Counted from the first letter of the stretch, positions 7,781-17,396 are shown. The stretch: DNA of 64,000 bases from Anaeromusa acidaminophila DSM 3853 (GCF_000374545.1 NZ_KB894583.1:1-64000); one strand, 5' to 3'. Numbers and translations: made by a program. Notes: generated from the letters alone by a model not told the origin.

Positions 7781-9808
7781 GTGAAAAAAGCACAAGGCTT
7801 TGACCGGCAGCTGCTCACTGCTGCCGTATGGCAGGCTTTTTATAAAATGAACCCCAAGGTGCAGCTTCGCAATCCGGTGATGTTTTTAGTATGGGTAGGC
7901 TGCGCTTTGACGACAGTTTTATTGGCTGCAAGTCTATATGAAGGCGGCAGGGACGTAGTATATGAGCTGCAAATTATCGTGTGGCTTTGGTTTACTGTGT
8001 TTTTTGCCAATTTTGCGGAAGCGGTTGCTGAAGGGCGTGGTAAAGCGCAGGCTAATGCGTTGCGGGGCACGCGGGGGCAGACGCTGGCAAAACGCTGGGA
8101 GAATGGAGCCTGGAAAGCGGTGGATGCTGTCTCGCTTCGCAAAGGGGACGTCATTTATGTGGAAGCAGGCGATACCATTCCTAGTGACGGGGAGATTTTA
8201 GAAGGTATGGCGACGGTGGATGAGAGCGCCATTACAGGAGAGTCAGCGCCGGTCATCCGCGAATCCGGCGGCGACCGTTCTTCGGTGACGGGAGGAACGC
8301 GGATTTTGTCGGATTGGCTGAAGGTAAAGGTCAGCGTTAATCCGGGGGAAACCTTTTTGGATCGCATGATTTCTTTGGTAGAAGGAGCTAAACGAGGCAA
8401 GACGCCGAACGAGATTGCCTTGACCATTTTACTCATTGGTTTGACAATTATCTTTTTGGCAGTAGTGGTCACACTTCAGCCGTTTGCTCTTTATGCTAAG
8501 ACCAGCCTTTCGTTGACGACGCTGGTAGCCCTTTTAGTCTGTTTGATTCCGACCACTATTGGCGGGCTGTTGTCCGCCATCGGCATTGCCGGCATGGATC
8601 GTCTGCTGCAGCGCAATGTGCTGGCGATGTCCGGCCGAGCCATTGAGGCGGCCGGGGATGTCAATGTGCTGCTCTTGGATAAGACCGGTACCATTACCTT
8701 GGGTAATCGGATGGCGACACAATTTTTGCCTGCGCCGGGCGTTAAGGAAGAAGAATTGGCAGATGCCGCGCAGTTGGCCTCGTTGGCGGATGAGACGCCC
8801 GAAGGGCGGAGTATTGTGGTGCTGGCTAAAGAACGTTTCAATTTGCGAGAACGAGACCTGACGGGTCTCAGTGCGGAATTTGTTCCCTTTACCGCGCAAA
8901 CGCGGATGAGCGGGGTAAATGTTCAGGGGCGGGAGATTCGTAAAGGCGCCGTGCAGGCGATGGCGGACCATGTTCGGGTCTGCGGCGGGAAGTGGCCGGA
9001 AGAAGTAGTGAAAACGGCGGACGCGATTGCTAACAAGGGCGGTACGCCGCTGGTCGTAGCGGACGACAAAAAGGTGCTGGGCGTAGTGTATCTGAAAGAT
9101 GTGGTCAAAGGCGGCATTCGCGAACGCTTTCAGGAATTACGGCGCATGGGCATTAAGACCGTCATGATTACCGGTGACAATCAACTTACGGCGGCTGCCA
9201 TTGCGGCGGAAGCCGGGGTGGATGATTTTCTGGCGGAAGCCACGCCGGAAGATAAATTGGCCTTGATTCGTTCGTATCAGCAAAAGGGGATGCTTGTGGC
9301 TATGACCGGAGATGGGACAAATGACGCTCCTGCCTTGGCCCAAGCCGATGTAGGAGTGGCCATGAACAGTGGTACCCAAGCGGCGAAGGAAGCAGGCAAT
9401 ATGGTGGACATGGACAGCAATCCGACCAAACTCATTGAAGTGGTGGAAATTGGCAAACAGCTGCTGATGACAAGAGGCTCGCTGACTACCTTTAGCATTG
9501 CCAACGATGTGGCCAAGTATTTTGCCATCATTCCGGCGTTGTTTATGGGAACGTACCCAATTTTGGGGGATTTGAACATTATGGGGCTGGCTACGCCCCA
9601 AAGTGCGGTACTAAGCGCCGTTATTTTCAATGCCTTGATTATCATTGCCTTAATTCCGTTGGCGTTGAGGGGCGTTGCCTACCGTCCGGAAGGAGCGGCG
9701 GCGGTACTGCGACGCAACCTGCTTTTATACGGCGGCGGCGGCTTGGTGGTTCCTTTCATTGGCATCAAACTGATTGACTGCATCTTGTCGTTGCTGGGCG
9801 TGGCGTAA
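7781..9808 (+). CDS. kdpB: KdpB: ATP-hydrolysing P-type ATPase subunit
   Basis: The 675-residue protein has a GTG start with AAAAGGAGGA at 7765-7773. The phosphorylation motif DKTGT is at Asp ~300. The actuator-loop TGES (AITGESAPV) is at ~150. TPEDKLALI and [20 protein letters not shown] (hinge and Mg site) follow. Six to seven membrane helices are visible. It hydrolyses ATP and couples this to K+ movement through KdpA. The length is typical (~680) and all catalytic residues are present. Confidence 0.97.
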   Translation: MKKAQGFDRQLLTAAVWQAFYKMNPKVQLRNPVMFLVWVGCALTTVLLAASLYEGGRDVVYELQIIVWLWFTVFFANFAEAVAEGRGKAQANALRGTRGQTLAKRWENGAWKAVDAVSLRKGDVIYVEAGDTIPSDGEILEGMATVDESAITGESAPVIRESGGDRSSVTGGTRILSDWLKVKVSVNPGETFLDRMISLVEGAKRGKTPNEIALTILLIGLTIIFLAVVVTLQPFALYAKTSLSLTTLVALLVCLIPTTIGGLLSAIGIAGMDRLLQRNVLAMSGRAIEAAGDVNVLLLDKTGTITLGNRMATQFLPAPGVKEEELADAAQLASLADETPEGRSIVVLAKERFNLRERDLTGLSAEFVPFTAQTRMSGVNVQGREIRKGAVQAMADHVRVCGGKWPEEVVKTADAIANKGGTPLVVADDKKVLGVVYLKDVVKGGIRERFQELRRMGIKTVMITGDNQLTAAAIAAEAGVDDFLAEATPEDKLALIRSYQQKGMLVAMTGDGTNDAPALAQADVGVAMNSGTQAAKEAGNMVDMDSNPTKLIEVVEIGKQLLMTRGSLTTFSIANDVAKYFAIIPALFMGTYPILGDLNIMGLATPQSAVLSAVIFNALIIIALIPLALRGVAYRPEGAAAVLRRNLLLYGGGGLVVPFIGIKLIDCILSLLGVA

Positions 9809-9832
9809 TGCAGAAGGAAGGAGGGGAAGAGC

Positions 9833-10396
9833 ATGATAGGCATTTTGAAAATAAGTGCAAGGCTGCTGTGCATATTGACTATTTTAACGGGGTGTGTGTA
9901 CCCGTTGGTTTTGACGGGCCTGGCGCAGGCCATCTTTCCGGAACAGGCGCAGGGAAGCCTCCTTGTGGAAGGGGGACAAGTACGCGGTTCACTGCTCATC
10001 GGACAGTCCTTTCAGAGCGAACGCTACTTTCATGGACGACCGTCGGCGGGAGAGTATGATGGCTTGCTTTCCGGCGGTTCGAATGCAGGCCCGTCAGCAG
10101 CTAAGCTGCATGAAGCAGTAGGTCAGCGGGCGATGCAGGTCCGGCAGACGGAAAGATTGACGCCGCAGCAGCCCGTCCCTGCGGATTTGGTTACCGCATC
10201 CGCCAGCGGCTTGGACCCGCATATTTCGCCGGAAGCGGCTATGCTTCAAGCGCAGCGTGTTACCCAAGCAAGGGGACTGTCGCTAAAACAGGTAGAAACG
10301 CTGGTGTATGAAACATTGGAAGAGCGGCATGGCGGATTTCTGGGTGAACGCCGGGTAAATGTGTTAAAATTAAACCAAAGATTAGACCGGAATTAA
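9833..10396 (+). CDS. kdpC: KdpC: K+-transporting ATPase subunit C
   Basis: The 187-residue protein has one N-terminal membrane helix (residues ~8-30) and a periplasmic-side domain. Family motifs are visible: GSLLIGQSF, YFHGRPSAGEYDGLLSGGSN (the catalytically important segment) and SASGLDPHISPEAA. AAGGAGGGG lies 7-14 bases before the ATG. It acts as a chaperone-like subunit that raises ATP affinity of KdpB. The spacing to kdpB is 24 bases, consistent with one operon. Confidence 0.95.
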   Translation: MIGILKISARLLCILTILTGCVYPLVLTGLAQAIFPEQAQGSLLVEGGQVRGSLLIGQSFQSERYFHGRPSAGEYDGLLSGGSNAGPSAAKLHEAVGQRAMQVRQTERLTPQQPVPADLVTASASGLDPHISPEAAMLQAQRVTQARGLSLKQVETLVYETLEERHGGFLGERRVNVLKLNQRLDRN

Positions 10397-10420
10397 AAAT
10401 AGAATCATGAGGCTGAAGAC

Positions 10421-13126
10421 ATGAAGCAAGAGCGCGAAAGAAAAAAACCGGAAGACTGGCTGGAACAGATCGCTCGGGAGAAAAAGGGCGAACTGACGGT
10501 GTTCTTAGGTGCGTCGGCAGGGGTCGGAAAAACCTATGCCATGCTGGAAACAGCTCATGAACGATTGTTGGAAGGCCAAAATGTCATTGTGGGCTGGATC
10601 GAGACGCATGGCCGGAAGGAAACGGAGAAATTGGCGGCCGGCATTCCTAAAACAGAGCCGAAAAAAATAGTCTATCGGGAACGGGAATGGCTGGAAATGG
10701 ATGTGGACGCTATTTTGGCGCTGCACCCGGATATTATCTTGGTGGATGAACTGGCGCACACGAACATTCCCGGAAGCCGTTACGTACGGCGTTTTCAAGA
10801 TGTGGAAGAACTGTTGGCTGCCGGCATTGACGTCTATACGACACTCAACATCCAGCATATTGAAAGCCTGAATGATGTAGTGGCTAAAATTACGGGCGTT
10901 GTTGTGCGCGAAACCGTGCCGGATTCCATTCTCGAACAGGCGGCGGTAGTGGAGCTGATTGACCTGCCGCCGGAGAAACTGCTCAAGCGGTTGCATGAAG
11001 GCAAAGTATATGTAGCAGAGCAGGCGCAGCAGGCGGTGCGCAAGTTTTTTCGCCCAGGGAATTTAAATGCTCTGCGTGAGCTGGCGCTGCGCTATACGGC
11101 TCGCCGAGTGGATCAGGAGCTCAGTGCCTATATGCGGGCCCATGGCATTCCCGGCCCGTGGCCTGCAGCGGAGAGGGTTATGGTTTGCGTCAGCGCCAGT
11201 CCTTTTTCCGCGGAGCTAGTCCGCGCGGCAAAACGGCTGGCGGACGGTCTGCAGGCGGAATGGCTGGCGGTATATGTAGAAAGCTCTTCGCAGCGAGCGT
11301 CTCTCGGCGATGAAGAGAGCGCCCGGGTCAGTCGGAATTTGAAGTTAGCCGAAGAATTAGGCGCTAAAATCATAACTGTTTTGAGTTCGGAGCCAGCTGA
11401 AGAAATCTTATCGTTGGCTAAAAATCATAATGTAACGGCGATTGTTATTGGGAAGACCCGCAAAACAGCCTGGTGGCAACGTTGGCAAAGCTCTATTGTT
11501 GATGAGATTTTGAGGGGAAGCGCGGGGATTAGCGTTCATGTTATTCAGGCGGAGGACGAGAAGGTCAAAGTCCCTGTTATTGCGATAAAATATCCTTTGA
11601 CTCCTTTTGCATGGAAGAATCACGGCAAAGGGCTGGCGTTGGTGGCCTTGGTGACGCTGGCGCTCTGGCTGCTTCGCGAACAAGTGGATGCAGCCAGTAT
11701 TGTACTTATTTACCAATTGCCTACGTTGCTAAGCGCCTTTTGGTGGGGACGCTGGGAAGCGTATAGCAGTGCTGTTGCCAGTGTGTTGGTTTTTGACTAT
11801 CTTTTTGTAGAGCCTATTTTTACCTTTGCTGTTTCCGATATCAAGCATTTGTGGAGTTTTCTTGCTTTTTGGGGTTTGGCTGTCGTTATTGGACGGAGAA
11901 CGGAGCAAATGCGTCTGGATTTGAAAGTGTCTCGGCAGCGGGAAAAAAGTACGCGCTTTCTATATGAATTTAGCAGTGAGATGGCTGGTACTGTTGAACG
12001 AAGCATCGTGGCGGAGCGACTTTCCTTACAGGCGGCGGAGACATTGGGGCGGGAGACCTTGGTGTTTTTACCGGTAAAAAACCGCTTGGAGTTGTGGGCG
12101 CGCCATAGCGGAGAGTGGAGTCGGCAAGGTCTGAATTTGAACCCGCCGGAACCTGCGGAAATGGCAGTGGCCAACTGGTGCTTTGAGCACGGTCAAGCAG
12201 CTGGGAGAGCGACGGAAATTTTGCCTAGCGCCGATTATTTGCATGTGCCTCTGCGCAGCCAGGAACGGGTGATGGGAGTTTTCAGCGTACGCTTACAGGA
12301 AAGCAAGGTTGCGCAAGAAGAGCGTCGGCTTATTGATGCTTGGGCCGCTTTAGCAGCGCTTACGCTGGAGAGAGCTTCTTTGGCGGAAGAAGCGCGCAAG
12401 GCCGCTCTTTGGAGTGAGTCGGATCGCTTGCGAACGGCGCTATTCAATTCCGTGTCGCATGAATTGCGGACGCCTCTAGCTTCGATTTTGGGAGCTACGC
12501 AGACATTGCTTCTTTGTCGAGAGCGTTGCGATGCGGCACAGCTTCAGGAAATGTTGCAATCCATCAGTGAAGGAGCGATGCGCATGGAGCGGGTTGTTTC
12601 CAATCTGCTGGATACAGCCCGCCTGGAAAGCGGCATGATGCAGTTAAAAGCAGATTGGTGTGATTTAGAAGATGTGCTGGGGGTGGTGCTGCGCCGCTTG
12701 GAGGGCTCGGTTTATTCGCGAGAAATTATAGTTAAAATGGAACCGGAATTGCCGATGATTTGGGGAGACTGCGTTCTTTTAGAACAGGTCATAGTAAATT
12801 TGCTGGATAATGCGTGCAAGTATTCTCCGGCTGATGCGCCGGTTGAAATACGCGTGTCCAAGGCGGCGGATGAGGTTAAATTAGAAGTGCTGGATCGCGG
12901 GACGGGGATGGCGCAGGAGGAATTAGAATTAGTTTTCGAGAAGTTTTATCGTGCGCCGAGGACGCATGCGTCGAAGCCGGGCGGAACCGGTTTGGGACTA
13001 TCCATTTGCAAGGGGATCGTGGAGGCGCATCATGGGCGCATTGAAGCGGCTAATCGCGAAGCTGGGGGAGCGATTTTTAGAGTGTATTTGCCTGTGAAAA
13101 AAGCAGAGGAGGCTGTTTCTTCATGA
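10421..13126 (+). CDS. kdpD: KdpD: turgor/K+ sensor histidine kinase
   Basis: The 901-residue full-length KdpD opens with the KdpD domain and its Walker-like GASAGVGKTYAML (~30-42). A universal-stress-type domain (~250-375), four short membrane helices (~405-505, DUF4118) and a GAF-like region follow. The HisKA dimerisation domain has the phospho-acceptor His ~680 in SVSHELRTPLASILGA. The HATPase domain shows its N (LLDNACKYSP), G1 (LDRGTGMA) and G2 (GGTGLGLSICKG) boxes. It phosphorylates KdpE at low K+. The stop overlaps kdpE by ATGA coupling. In other Firmicutes the USP domain binds c-di-AMP; that is not shown here. Confidence 0.96.
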   Translation: MKQERERKKPEDWLEQIAREKKGELTVFLGASAGVGKTYAMLETAHERLLEGQNVIVGWIETHGRKETEKLAAGIPKTEPKKIVYREREWLEMDVDAILALHPDIILVDELAHTNIPGSRYVRRFQDVEELLAAGIDVYTTLNIQHIESLNDVVAKITGVVVRETVPDSILEQAAVVELIDLPPEKLLKRLHEGKVYVAEQAQQAVRKFFRPGNLNALRELALRYTARRVDQELSAYMRAHGIPGPWPAAERVMVCVSASPFSAELVRAAKRLADGLQAEWLAVYVESSSQRASLGDEESARVSRNLKLAEELGAKIITVLSSEPAEEILSLAKNHNVTAIVIGKTRKTAWWQRWQSSIVDEILRGSAGISVHVIQAEDEKVKVPVIAIKYPLTPFAWKNHGKGLALVALVTLALWLLREQVDAASIVLIYQLPTLLSAFWWGRWEAYSSAVASVLVFDYLFVEPIFTFAVSDIKHLWSFLAFWGLAVVIGRRTEQMRLDLKVSRQREKSTRFLYEFSSEMAGTVERSIVAERLSLQAAETLGRETLVFLPVKNRLELWARHSGEWSRQGLNLNPPEPAEMAVANWCFEHGQAAGRATEILPSADYLHVPLRSQERVMGVFSVRLQESKVAQEERRLIDAWAALAALTLERASLAEEARKAALWSESDRLRTALFNSVSHELRTPLASILGATQTLLLCRERCDAAQLQEMLQSISEGAMRMERVVSNLLDTARLESGMMQLKADWCDLEDVLGVVLRRLEGSVYSREIIVKMEPELPMIWGDCVLLEQVIVNLLDNACKYSPADAPVEIRVSKAADEVKLEVLDRGTGMAQEELELVFEKFYRAPRTHASKPGGTGLGLSICKGIVEAHHGRIEAANREAGGAIFRVYLPVKKAEEAVSS

Positions 13127-13818
13127 CAGAAGGGCAACTTCGAGTGCTGATTATTGACGACGAGCTGCCGATGCGACGAATGTTGCGGGTTGCCTTAGAG
13201 TCGTATGACTATACGGTAACAGAGGCGGCAAACGGCAAAGAAGGTTTGACGCAGGCGGCCATGCAGCAACCGGATCTAATTCTTTTGGATTTAGGCTTGC
13301 CGGATTTAGACGGCAAAGAAATCGTGCGGCGTTTGCGCGAGTGGACCCAAGTTCCCATCGTTATCTTGTCAGCTCGCGACCAGGAAAGAGAGAAAATTGA
13401 AGTGCTCGATGCCGGAGCCGACGATTATTTGACGAAGCCTTTCGGTATGGGCGAGTTATTAGCAAGAATGCGGGTGTCGCTGCGGCGGTCTGGCCGAGAG
13501 GATAATGGACCGGCCTTGCTGTGCGGCGCTCTTTGCGTGGATGTAGCTTCTCATACAGTGACGCTTCAAGGGGAGGAGCTGCATCTGACGCCGACGGAAT
13601 ATACGTTGTTAAAAGTGCTGATGCAGAATACGGGAAAAGTAATGACCCATAAACAATTATTGAAGCAAGTGTGGGGCGACGCCTATTCCCAAGACACGCA
13701 TTATGTGCGGGTCTATATTGCGCAATTACGCCGGAAAATAGAAGAGAACCCCTTGCGGCCACAGTACATTATTACAGAGTCCGGCGTGGGGTACCGGTTT
13801 ACGGAACCTAGAAATTAA
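13123..13818 (+). CDS. kdpE: KdpE: OmpR-family response regulator of kdp
   Basis: This 231-residue regulator has a receiver domain with the acidic pair D12/D13, phosphorylation site D56 (LILLDLGLPD), T/S switch (ILSAR) and K106-type lysine (YLTKPF). It ends in a winged-helix DNA-binding domain (LTPTEYTLLKVL...YVRVYIAQLRRKIE). It starts inside the last codons of kdpD. It is expected to activate kdpFABC. Its binding site could not be identified in the repeat-rich region before kdpF. Confidence 0.95.
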   Translation: MTEGQLRVLIIDDELPMRRMLRVALESYDYTVTEAANGKEGLTQAAMQQPDLILLDLGLPDLDGKEIVRRLREWTQVPIVILSARDQEREKIEVLDAGADDYLTKPFGMGELLARMRVSLRRSGREDNGPALLCGALCVDVASHTVTLQGEELHLTPTEYTLLKVLMQNTGKVMTHKQLLKQVWGDAYSQDTHYVRVYIAQLRRKIEENPLRPQYIITESGVGYRFTEPRN

Positions 13819-13866
13819 AGAATACAACAGTTTTTTTGATGGATACTATAAAATAATCAAACTGTA

Positions 13867-13896
13867 TTGATGGTGTTGACAATGATACAATAAATT
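13867..13896 (+). promoter_or_regulatory. Possible promoter of the candidate RNA after kdpE
   Basis: TTGATG (13867-13872) and TAAATT (13891-13896) are 18 bases apart. TACAAT at 13886 is an alternative -10. Either would start transcription near 13898-13903, where the closing stem of the candidate RNA begins. This is sequence resemblance only. Confidence 0.35.
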
Positions 13897-13900
13897 TAAC

Positions 13901-14099
13901 AAGTCGTGACGGGCTTGGGGCATCTGTGGCCTTTTGGCGCGGATGTGTCTCCCCTCTGTGCGGATGCTCGAAAAGCGAGGCCTTTGGCCTTACGACTTCT
14001 TGAGCCATTGCCGCGCGTTTTGTTGCTTGGCGTTTAACAATTATATTGGAAAAGGCTGATAGCGACAGGCTCCCTGAGATGCAGGGGGCGTTTTTTTTT
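13901..14099 (+). ncRNA. Candidate structured RNA or leader between kdpE and a GNAT gene
   Basis: No convincing reading frame lies in the 382-base gap 13819-14200. AAGTCGTGA (13901-13909) pairs with TTACGACTT (13990-13998) to close a domain. Inside it, GGGCATC (13918-13924) can pair with GATGCTC (13963-13969), and CTCG-AAAAG-CGAG forms a hairpin. A second part (13999-14065) leads to a terminator at 14069-14099. I compared it with T-box, GEMM, cobalamin, Moco, SRP RNA and tmRNA hallmarks and found no match. It could be 6S-like, a riboswitch of the downstream GNAT gene or an orphan small RNA. Confidence 0.5.
14069..14099 (+). terminator. Terminator of the candidate RNA
   Basis: The GCTCCCTG and CAGGGGGC arms around AGATG are followed by nine T residues. 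It lies 102 bases upstream of the next start codon. Confidence 0.8.
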
Positions 14100-14200
14100 A
14101 TTTAAAGAGCAGCGTGCTTGGGAACGTTCTAGACGAGCAGGGTTTTAAGGGCGGCGAAAAGAATGTATGTTAAAAAGCAATGTCGAGGGGGGGCTAGGCA

Positions 14201-15199
14201 GTGGAACAGGACTTTCAACTGGTTTCGGTTGATGCCGTCAATGCCAAGCATGTAGGAACGGTATTTCGTTCGGTTTATGGAAATGATTTTCCCATTCAAT
14301 ATGTGTATCAACCAGAAGCCGTAGCCGCAGAAATAGCAGCGGAACGTCTGACTGCGGTGTTGGCCTTTGATGCGGCAGGGCAGCCCGCAGGCTATGTGTC
14401 TATGTTCAAAAATGCGCCTAATTTTCAGCTTTGGGAAGTTGGCAATATGGTAGTGAATCCTGTGTATAAGCAAAGCCGCCTATCGTTACTGTTAGCCAAT
14501 TGCTGCCAAAATGCGGAACTGATGAATATTGCAGGCAGCGATGGCTTGTACAGTGAAGCCGTGTGCCACCATTACATGACGCAAGTAGGCAGCGCGAAAG
14601 CGGGGATGGCGGACTATGCACTCGAAATAGATCAACTCGCTGGTTCTAGTTTTAAAGAGCACTGTGCTGATACGGAACGGATCTCCTGCGTTTTTAACTT
14701 TATCGAATATACAAAGCCTTCTTTGCCTACGTATATTCCTCCAGTCTATGAAACTATGGTACAAACCTTGCTGGAGCCCTTGGCCCATAGAGAGATCCTT
14801 ATCTCGGCAGCAGCGTTACCGCAGCAAGGAAACTTGCGAAAAGAAGAAAAATATTACGAGTTTGCCGGCACCTGGAAACTTGCGGTGTGGGAAACCGGCG
14901 CCAAGTGGCGTGAAGAAGTGGAGGCTCTTTTGCAGGAAGCGGCGCGCAGAAAGGTCGTCAGCTTGCAGGTCGCCATTGATATGGCGCTGCCCCATCTGGG
15001 TGCGGCGGTGGAAGAAATGCGCAAGCAGGGCTTCTTTTTTGGAGGCGTTCTGCCGCGTTGGTTCGGCAGCGACGGCCTTTTGATGCAAGTTGTATTAGGC
15101 GGGGCGCCGAATTTTGCAGGAGCTAAACTTTACACCCAGACGGCCCGCTCCTTGCGTCAGTACTGCCAGGCGGATTGGGAGAAGGTGCGCAAGGCGTAG
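14201..15199 (+). CDS. GNAT-like N-acetyltransferase, substrate unknown
   Basis: The 332-residue protein has a GTG start behind GAGGGGGG. The N-terminal half looks like a GNAT fold: the acceptor strand and loop VLAFDAAGQPAGYVSMF at ~50-66, then VGNMVVNPVYKQSRLSLLLA (~75-95), which resembles the acetyl-CoA pyrophosphate loop. The C-terminal half (VSLQVAIDMALPHLGAAVEE, GFFFGGVLPRWF) resembles a second degenerate GNAT module. No known substrate family is recognised. It sits alone between the candidate RNA upstream and a convergent gene 8 bases downstream. Confidence 0.6.
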   Translation: MEQDFQLVSVDAVNAKHVGTVFRSVYGNDFPIQYVYQPEAVAAEIAAERLTAVLAFDAAGQPAGYVSMFKNAPNFQLWEVGNMVVNPVYKQSRLSLLLANCCQNAELMNIAGSDGLYSEAVCHHYMTQVGSAKAGMADYALEIDQLAGSSFKEHCADTERISCVFNFIEYTKPSLPTYIPPVYETMVQTLLEPLAHREILISAAALPQQGNLRKEEKYYEFAGTWKLAVWETGAKWREEVEALLQEAARRKVVSLQVAIDMALPHLGAAVEEMRKQGFFFGGVLPRWFGSDGLLMQVVLGGAPNFAGAKLYTQTARSLRQYCQADWEKVRKA

Positions 15200-15207
15200 G
15201 GCAAGCT

Positions 15208-16107
15208 TTATTCTTCTGCAGGGTACAAGTCCGCCAAGGCGCTTGCAAGGTCGGGGAACTGAAATTGAAACCCTGATTCCAGCAAGCGTTGCGGCAATAC
15301 CTGTTGATCCGCCAGTAAGACGGCTTCCGCCATTTCGCCTAAAAGGAGTTTGGATGCCGAAGCGGGAATGCGGGTCCAAGCTGGCTTTTTCAGCTGCTTT
15401 CCCAAAGAGGCGGCAAATTGGCGCATCGGTATGGGGTTCGGACTGGTGAAGTTATAAGCTCCTTGCAGAGAAGGAGTGGTAAGCGCTAACTGCAGCATCT
15501 GCAGCAAATCTTGCAGGTGAATCCAGGAAAGGTGCTGCGTGCCGTCGCCGATGGTTCCGCCAACGCCCCAATGAAAGGGAAGCGCCATGCGGGGCAAAGC
15601 GCCGCCGCTAGTTCCGAGGACGACGCCAAAGCGGCCAATAACGGTTCGTATTCCCAAGCGCTCAGCATGAAGAGCTGCTTGTTCCCATTGCTGGCAGACG
15701 GAGGCTAAAAAGTCAGTCCCAGGAGGGCTTGCTTCGGTTTGAACTCCTGCCGGCGATATGCCGTAATAGCCAATCCCTGAGGCGTTTATGAAAACAGAAG
15801 GAATAGGGAGCTGGAGTTCTTTGGCGCACTGTAAGGAGTCTACCAGAAAACGCGTAGTGTTGAGACGGCTTTCAAGAATGCGGGCTTTGGTTTTTTCGTT
15901 CCAGCGCTGGCTAATACTGACTCCTGCTAAATTGATGATGCCGGAGATGTCAGACAGCTCTTTAGCGGGAAATACTTCGTTTCTATTTTGATAAGCGAAA
16001 ATATCTTGGTGGGATAAGGGTGTGAGTTTAAACTGGTTTTTGTTTAAGAAGCGGAACAGCTCTTGGCCGATGAAACCGCTGCTTCCTGTGACTAGAATTT
16101 GTTTCAT
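15208..16107 (-). CDS. TIGR01777-family NAD-dependent epimerase/dehydratase-like protein (YfcH type)
   Basis: The 299-residue protein starts at ATG 16107, with AGGAGGAGCG upstream. The N-terminal Rossmann motif TGSSGFIGQELFRFL, then GIINLAGVSISQRWNEKTK, INASGIGYYG and the C-terminal LLLGEMAEAVLLADQQVLPQ are typical of the TIGR01777 short-chain dehydrogenase-like family (YfcH, SULA). The biochemical role of the family is mostly unknown. It shares direction with the FMN enzyme upstream on the minus strand, but a strong terminator separates them. Confidence 0.85.
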   Translation of the reverse strand: MKQILVTGSSGFIGQELFRFLNKNQFKLTPLSHQDIFAYQNRNEVFPAKELSDISGIINLAGVSISQRWNEKTKARILESRLNTTRFLVDSLQCAKELQLPIPSVFINASGIGYYGISPAGVQTEASPPGTDFLASVCQQWEQAALHAERLGIRTVIGRFGVVLGTSGGALPRMALPFHWGVGGTIGDGTQHLSWIHLQDLLQMLQLALTTPSLQGAYNFTSPNPIPMRQFAASLGKQLKKPAWTRIPASASKLLLGEMAEAVLLADQQVLPQRLLESGFQFQFPDLASALADLYPAEE

Positions 16108-16154
16108 AGTCGCTCCTCCTTGTCCATGCGAGAAATGCGCTTGACGATCAACTG

Positions 16155-16200
16155 AAAAAGGCTGTGCAGAAAGAGTATTCTGCACAGCCTTGCTTTTTTA
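16155..16200 (-). terminator. Bidirectional-looking terminator between the FMN enzyme and the SDR gene
   Basis: AAGGCTGTGCAGAA and TTCTGCACAGCCTT form a perfect 14-bp stem with a six-base loop (16158-16191). There is an A/T run on both sides, so it ends the FMN enzyme transcript on the minus strand. Confidence 0.88.
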
Positions 16201-16203
16201 CTT

Positions 16204-17220
16204 CTATTTTCGCACCATATCTTTGGTAATTTCTTTTAAACTGAAAGCGCCGCACATGGCCATGGTGTCCTTCAGTTCTTCTCCCAGCTTATCAATATAG
16301 AGCTTGACGCCCTCGGCTTCAGCGCCATACACGGCGGTAACAAAGGGGCGGCAGATCAGTACGCCGTCAGCGCCCAAGGCCAACGCTTTAAAAATATCCG
16401 TACCGGAGCGGATGCCGCCGTCTACGAGGATTTTCAGATCGCTGCCGATAGCGGCTGCGATTTCCGGCAAGACTTCAGCGGTGGAGGGGCATTGATCCAG
16501 CACCCGACCGCCGTGATTGGAAACAACAATGGCTGCAGCCCCGGCGTCTTTCGCCTTTAGGGCGCTTTTAATGGTCATAACTCCTTTGACGATGAAGGGG
16601 ATGCCCGCCAATTCCGAAATGCGACGGAGTTCTTCGATGGATTTGCTCCCGGCAGGAGGCGTCATGTTTTTTAGAAAAGGCAGGCCGGCAGCGTCAATGT
16701 CCATGGCAACAGCGAAAGCGCCAGCTTTTTTTACGAGCGCTAATTTTTCCTGAATGGTATCTAAATTCCAAGGCTTAATAGTAGGTACGCCGCAGCCGCC
16801 CGCTTTGGCGATTGCCGCGGTGGCGCCTTCCATAACCTTGGGATCAACGCCGTCTCCGGTAAAGGCGGCAATGCCGTTTTCCTTGCAGGCGGAAACGAGA
16901 ATATCATTGTAGGTGGTATCGGTGTATTTATCACTGTAGTGCATATTGACCGCACCGACGGGAGCGGCAAAAAAAGGATACTTAAAGGTTTGCCCGAATA
17001 ATTCCAAAGTGGTGTTAACCGGTTTGTTTTCGCAAAGGGTATCCATGTTGACCCGGATGTCCTGCCATTTTTGATAGTTACGGATGGCCGTATCGCCGAC
17101 GCCCTTAGCGCCGGGGCCGGGGATGGTGTTTTTGCAGACTATGCCGTTGCAAACGGTACAGGCTTTGCAATAAGCGCCGATACAGGTGCGGGCGCTCTCC
17201 AGAAGTTCCTTGTAAGTCAT
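16204..17220 (-). CDS. FMN-dependent 2-hydroxy-acid dehydrogenase/oxidase family protein with an N-terminal cysteine cluster
   Basis: The 338-residue protein has the TIM-barrel FMN core of the lactate/glycolate oxidase family: SNHGGR with the catalytic His-Gly-Gly near residue 235, DGGIRSGTDIFKALALGAD binding FMN phosphate, and VKGVMT upstream. Such enzymes oxidise L-2-hydroxy acids to 2-oxo acids. The first 30 residues hold five cysteines (C13, C18, C21, C24, C29), which the classic family lacks; they may bind an Fe-S cluster or metal. RBS AGGGAGG precedes ATG 17220. It is divergent from the C39-like gene. The substrate is unknown. Confidence 0.85.
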   Translation of the reverse strand: MTYKELLESARTCIGAYCKACTVCNGIVCKNTIPGPGAKGVGDTAIRNYQKWQDIRVNMDTLCENKPVNTTLELFGQTFKYPFFAAPVGAVNMHYSDKYTDTTYNDILVSACKENGIAAFTGDGVDPKVMEGATAAIAKAGGCGVPTIKPWNLDTIQEKLALVKKAGAFAVAMDIDAAGLPFLKNMTPPAGSKSIEELRRISELAGIPFIVKGVMTIKSALKAKDAGAAAIVVSNHGGRVLDQCPSTAEVLPEIAAAIGSDLKILVDGGIRSGTDIFKALALGADGVLICRPFVTAVYGAEAEGVKLYIDKLGEELKDTMAMCGAFSLKEITKDMVRK

Positions 17221-17282
17221 AGTAGTTCCTCCCTCTTTTTCTCTATGTAGGTTCCTCGCTGAATTGAATCAATACTATTTTT

Positions 17283-17311
17283 ATTATACTGCGCCGAAAC
17301 GTCTTGGTTAA
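17283..17311 (-). promoter_or_regulatory. Possible promoter of the FMN enzyme gene
   Basis: The minus strand reads TTTAAC, 17 bases, then TATAAT (at 17288-17283). It lies 60-90 bases before the start codon. Confidence 0.4.
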
Positions 17312-17326
17312 AGAGGTTTTGGATAA

Positions 17327-17354
17327 TTGATAAAATTAGTTTCTGATGTATAAT
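17327..17354 (+). promoter_or_regulatory. Promoter of the C39-like secreted protein gene
   Basis: TTGATA (17327-17332) and TATAAT (17349-17354) are 16 bases apart. They lie about 45 bases before the start codon. Confidence 0.6.
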
Positions 17355-17396
17355 TTTTACATAAAAGAAACTGCAAATTACGTAAGGAGAAGATGT

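Noticed and set aside
14069-14099. Naming the post-kdpE RNA as 6S RNA
   Set aside because: The two ends of the region do not form the long closing stem expected of 6S RNA. The 5-prime end pairs with an internal segment instead, so it is left unnamed.
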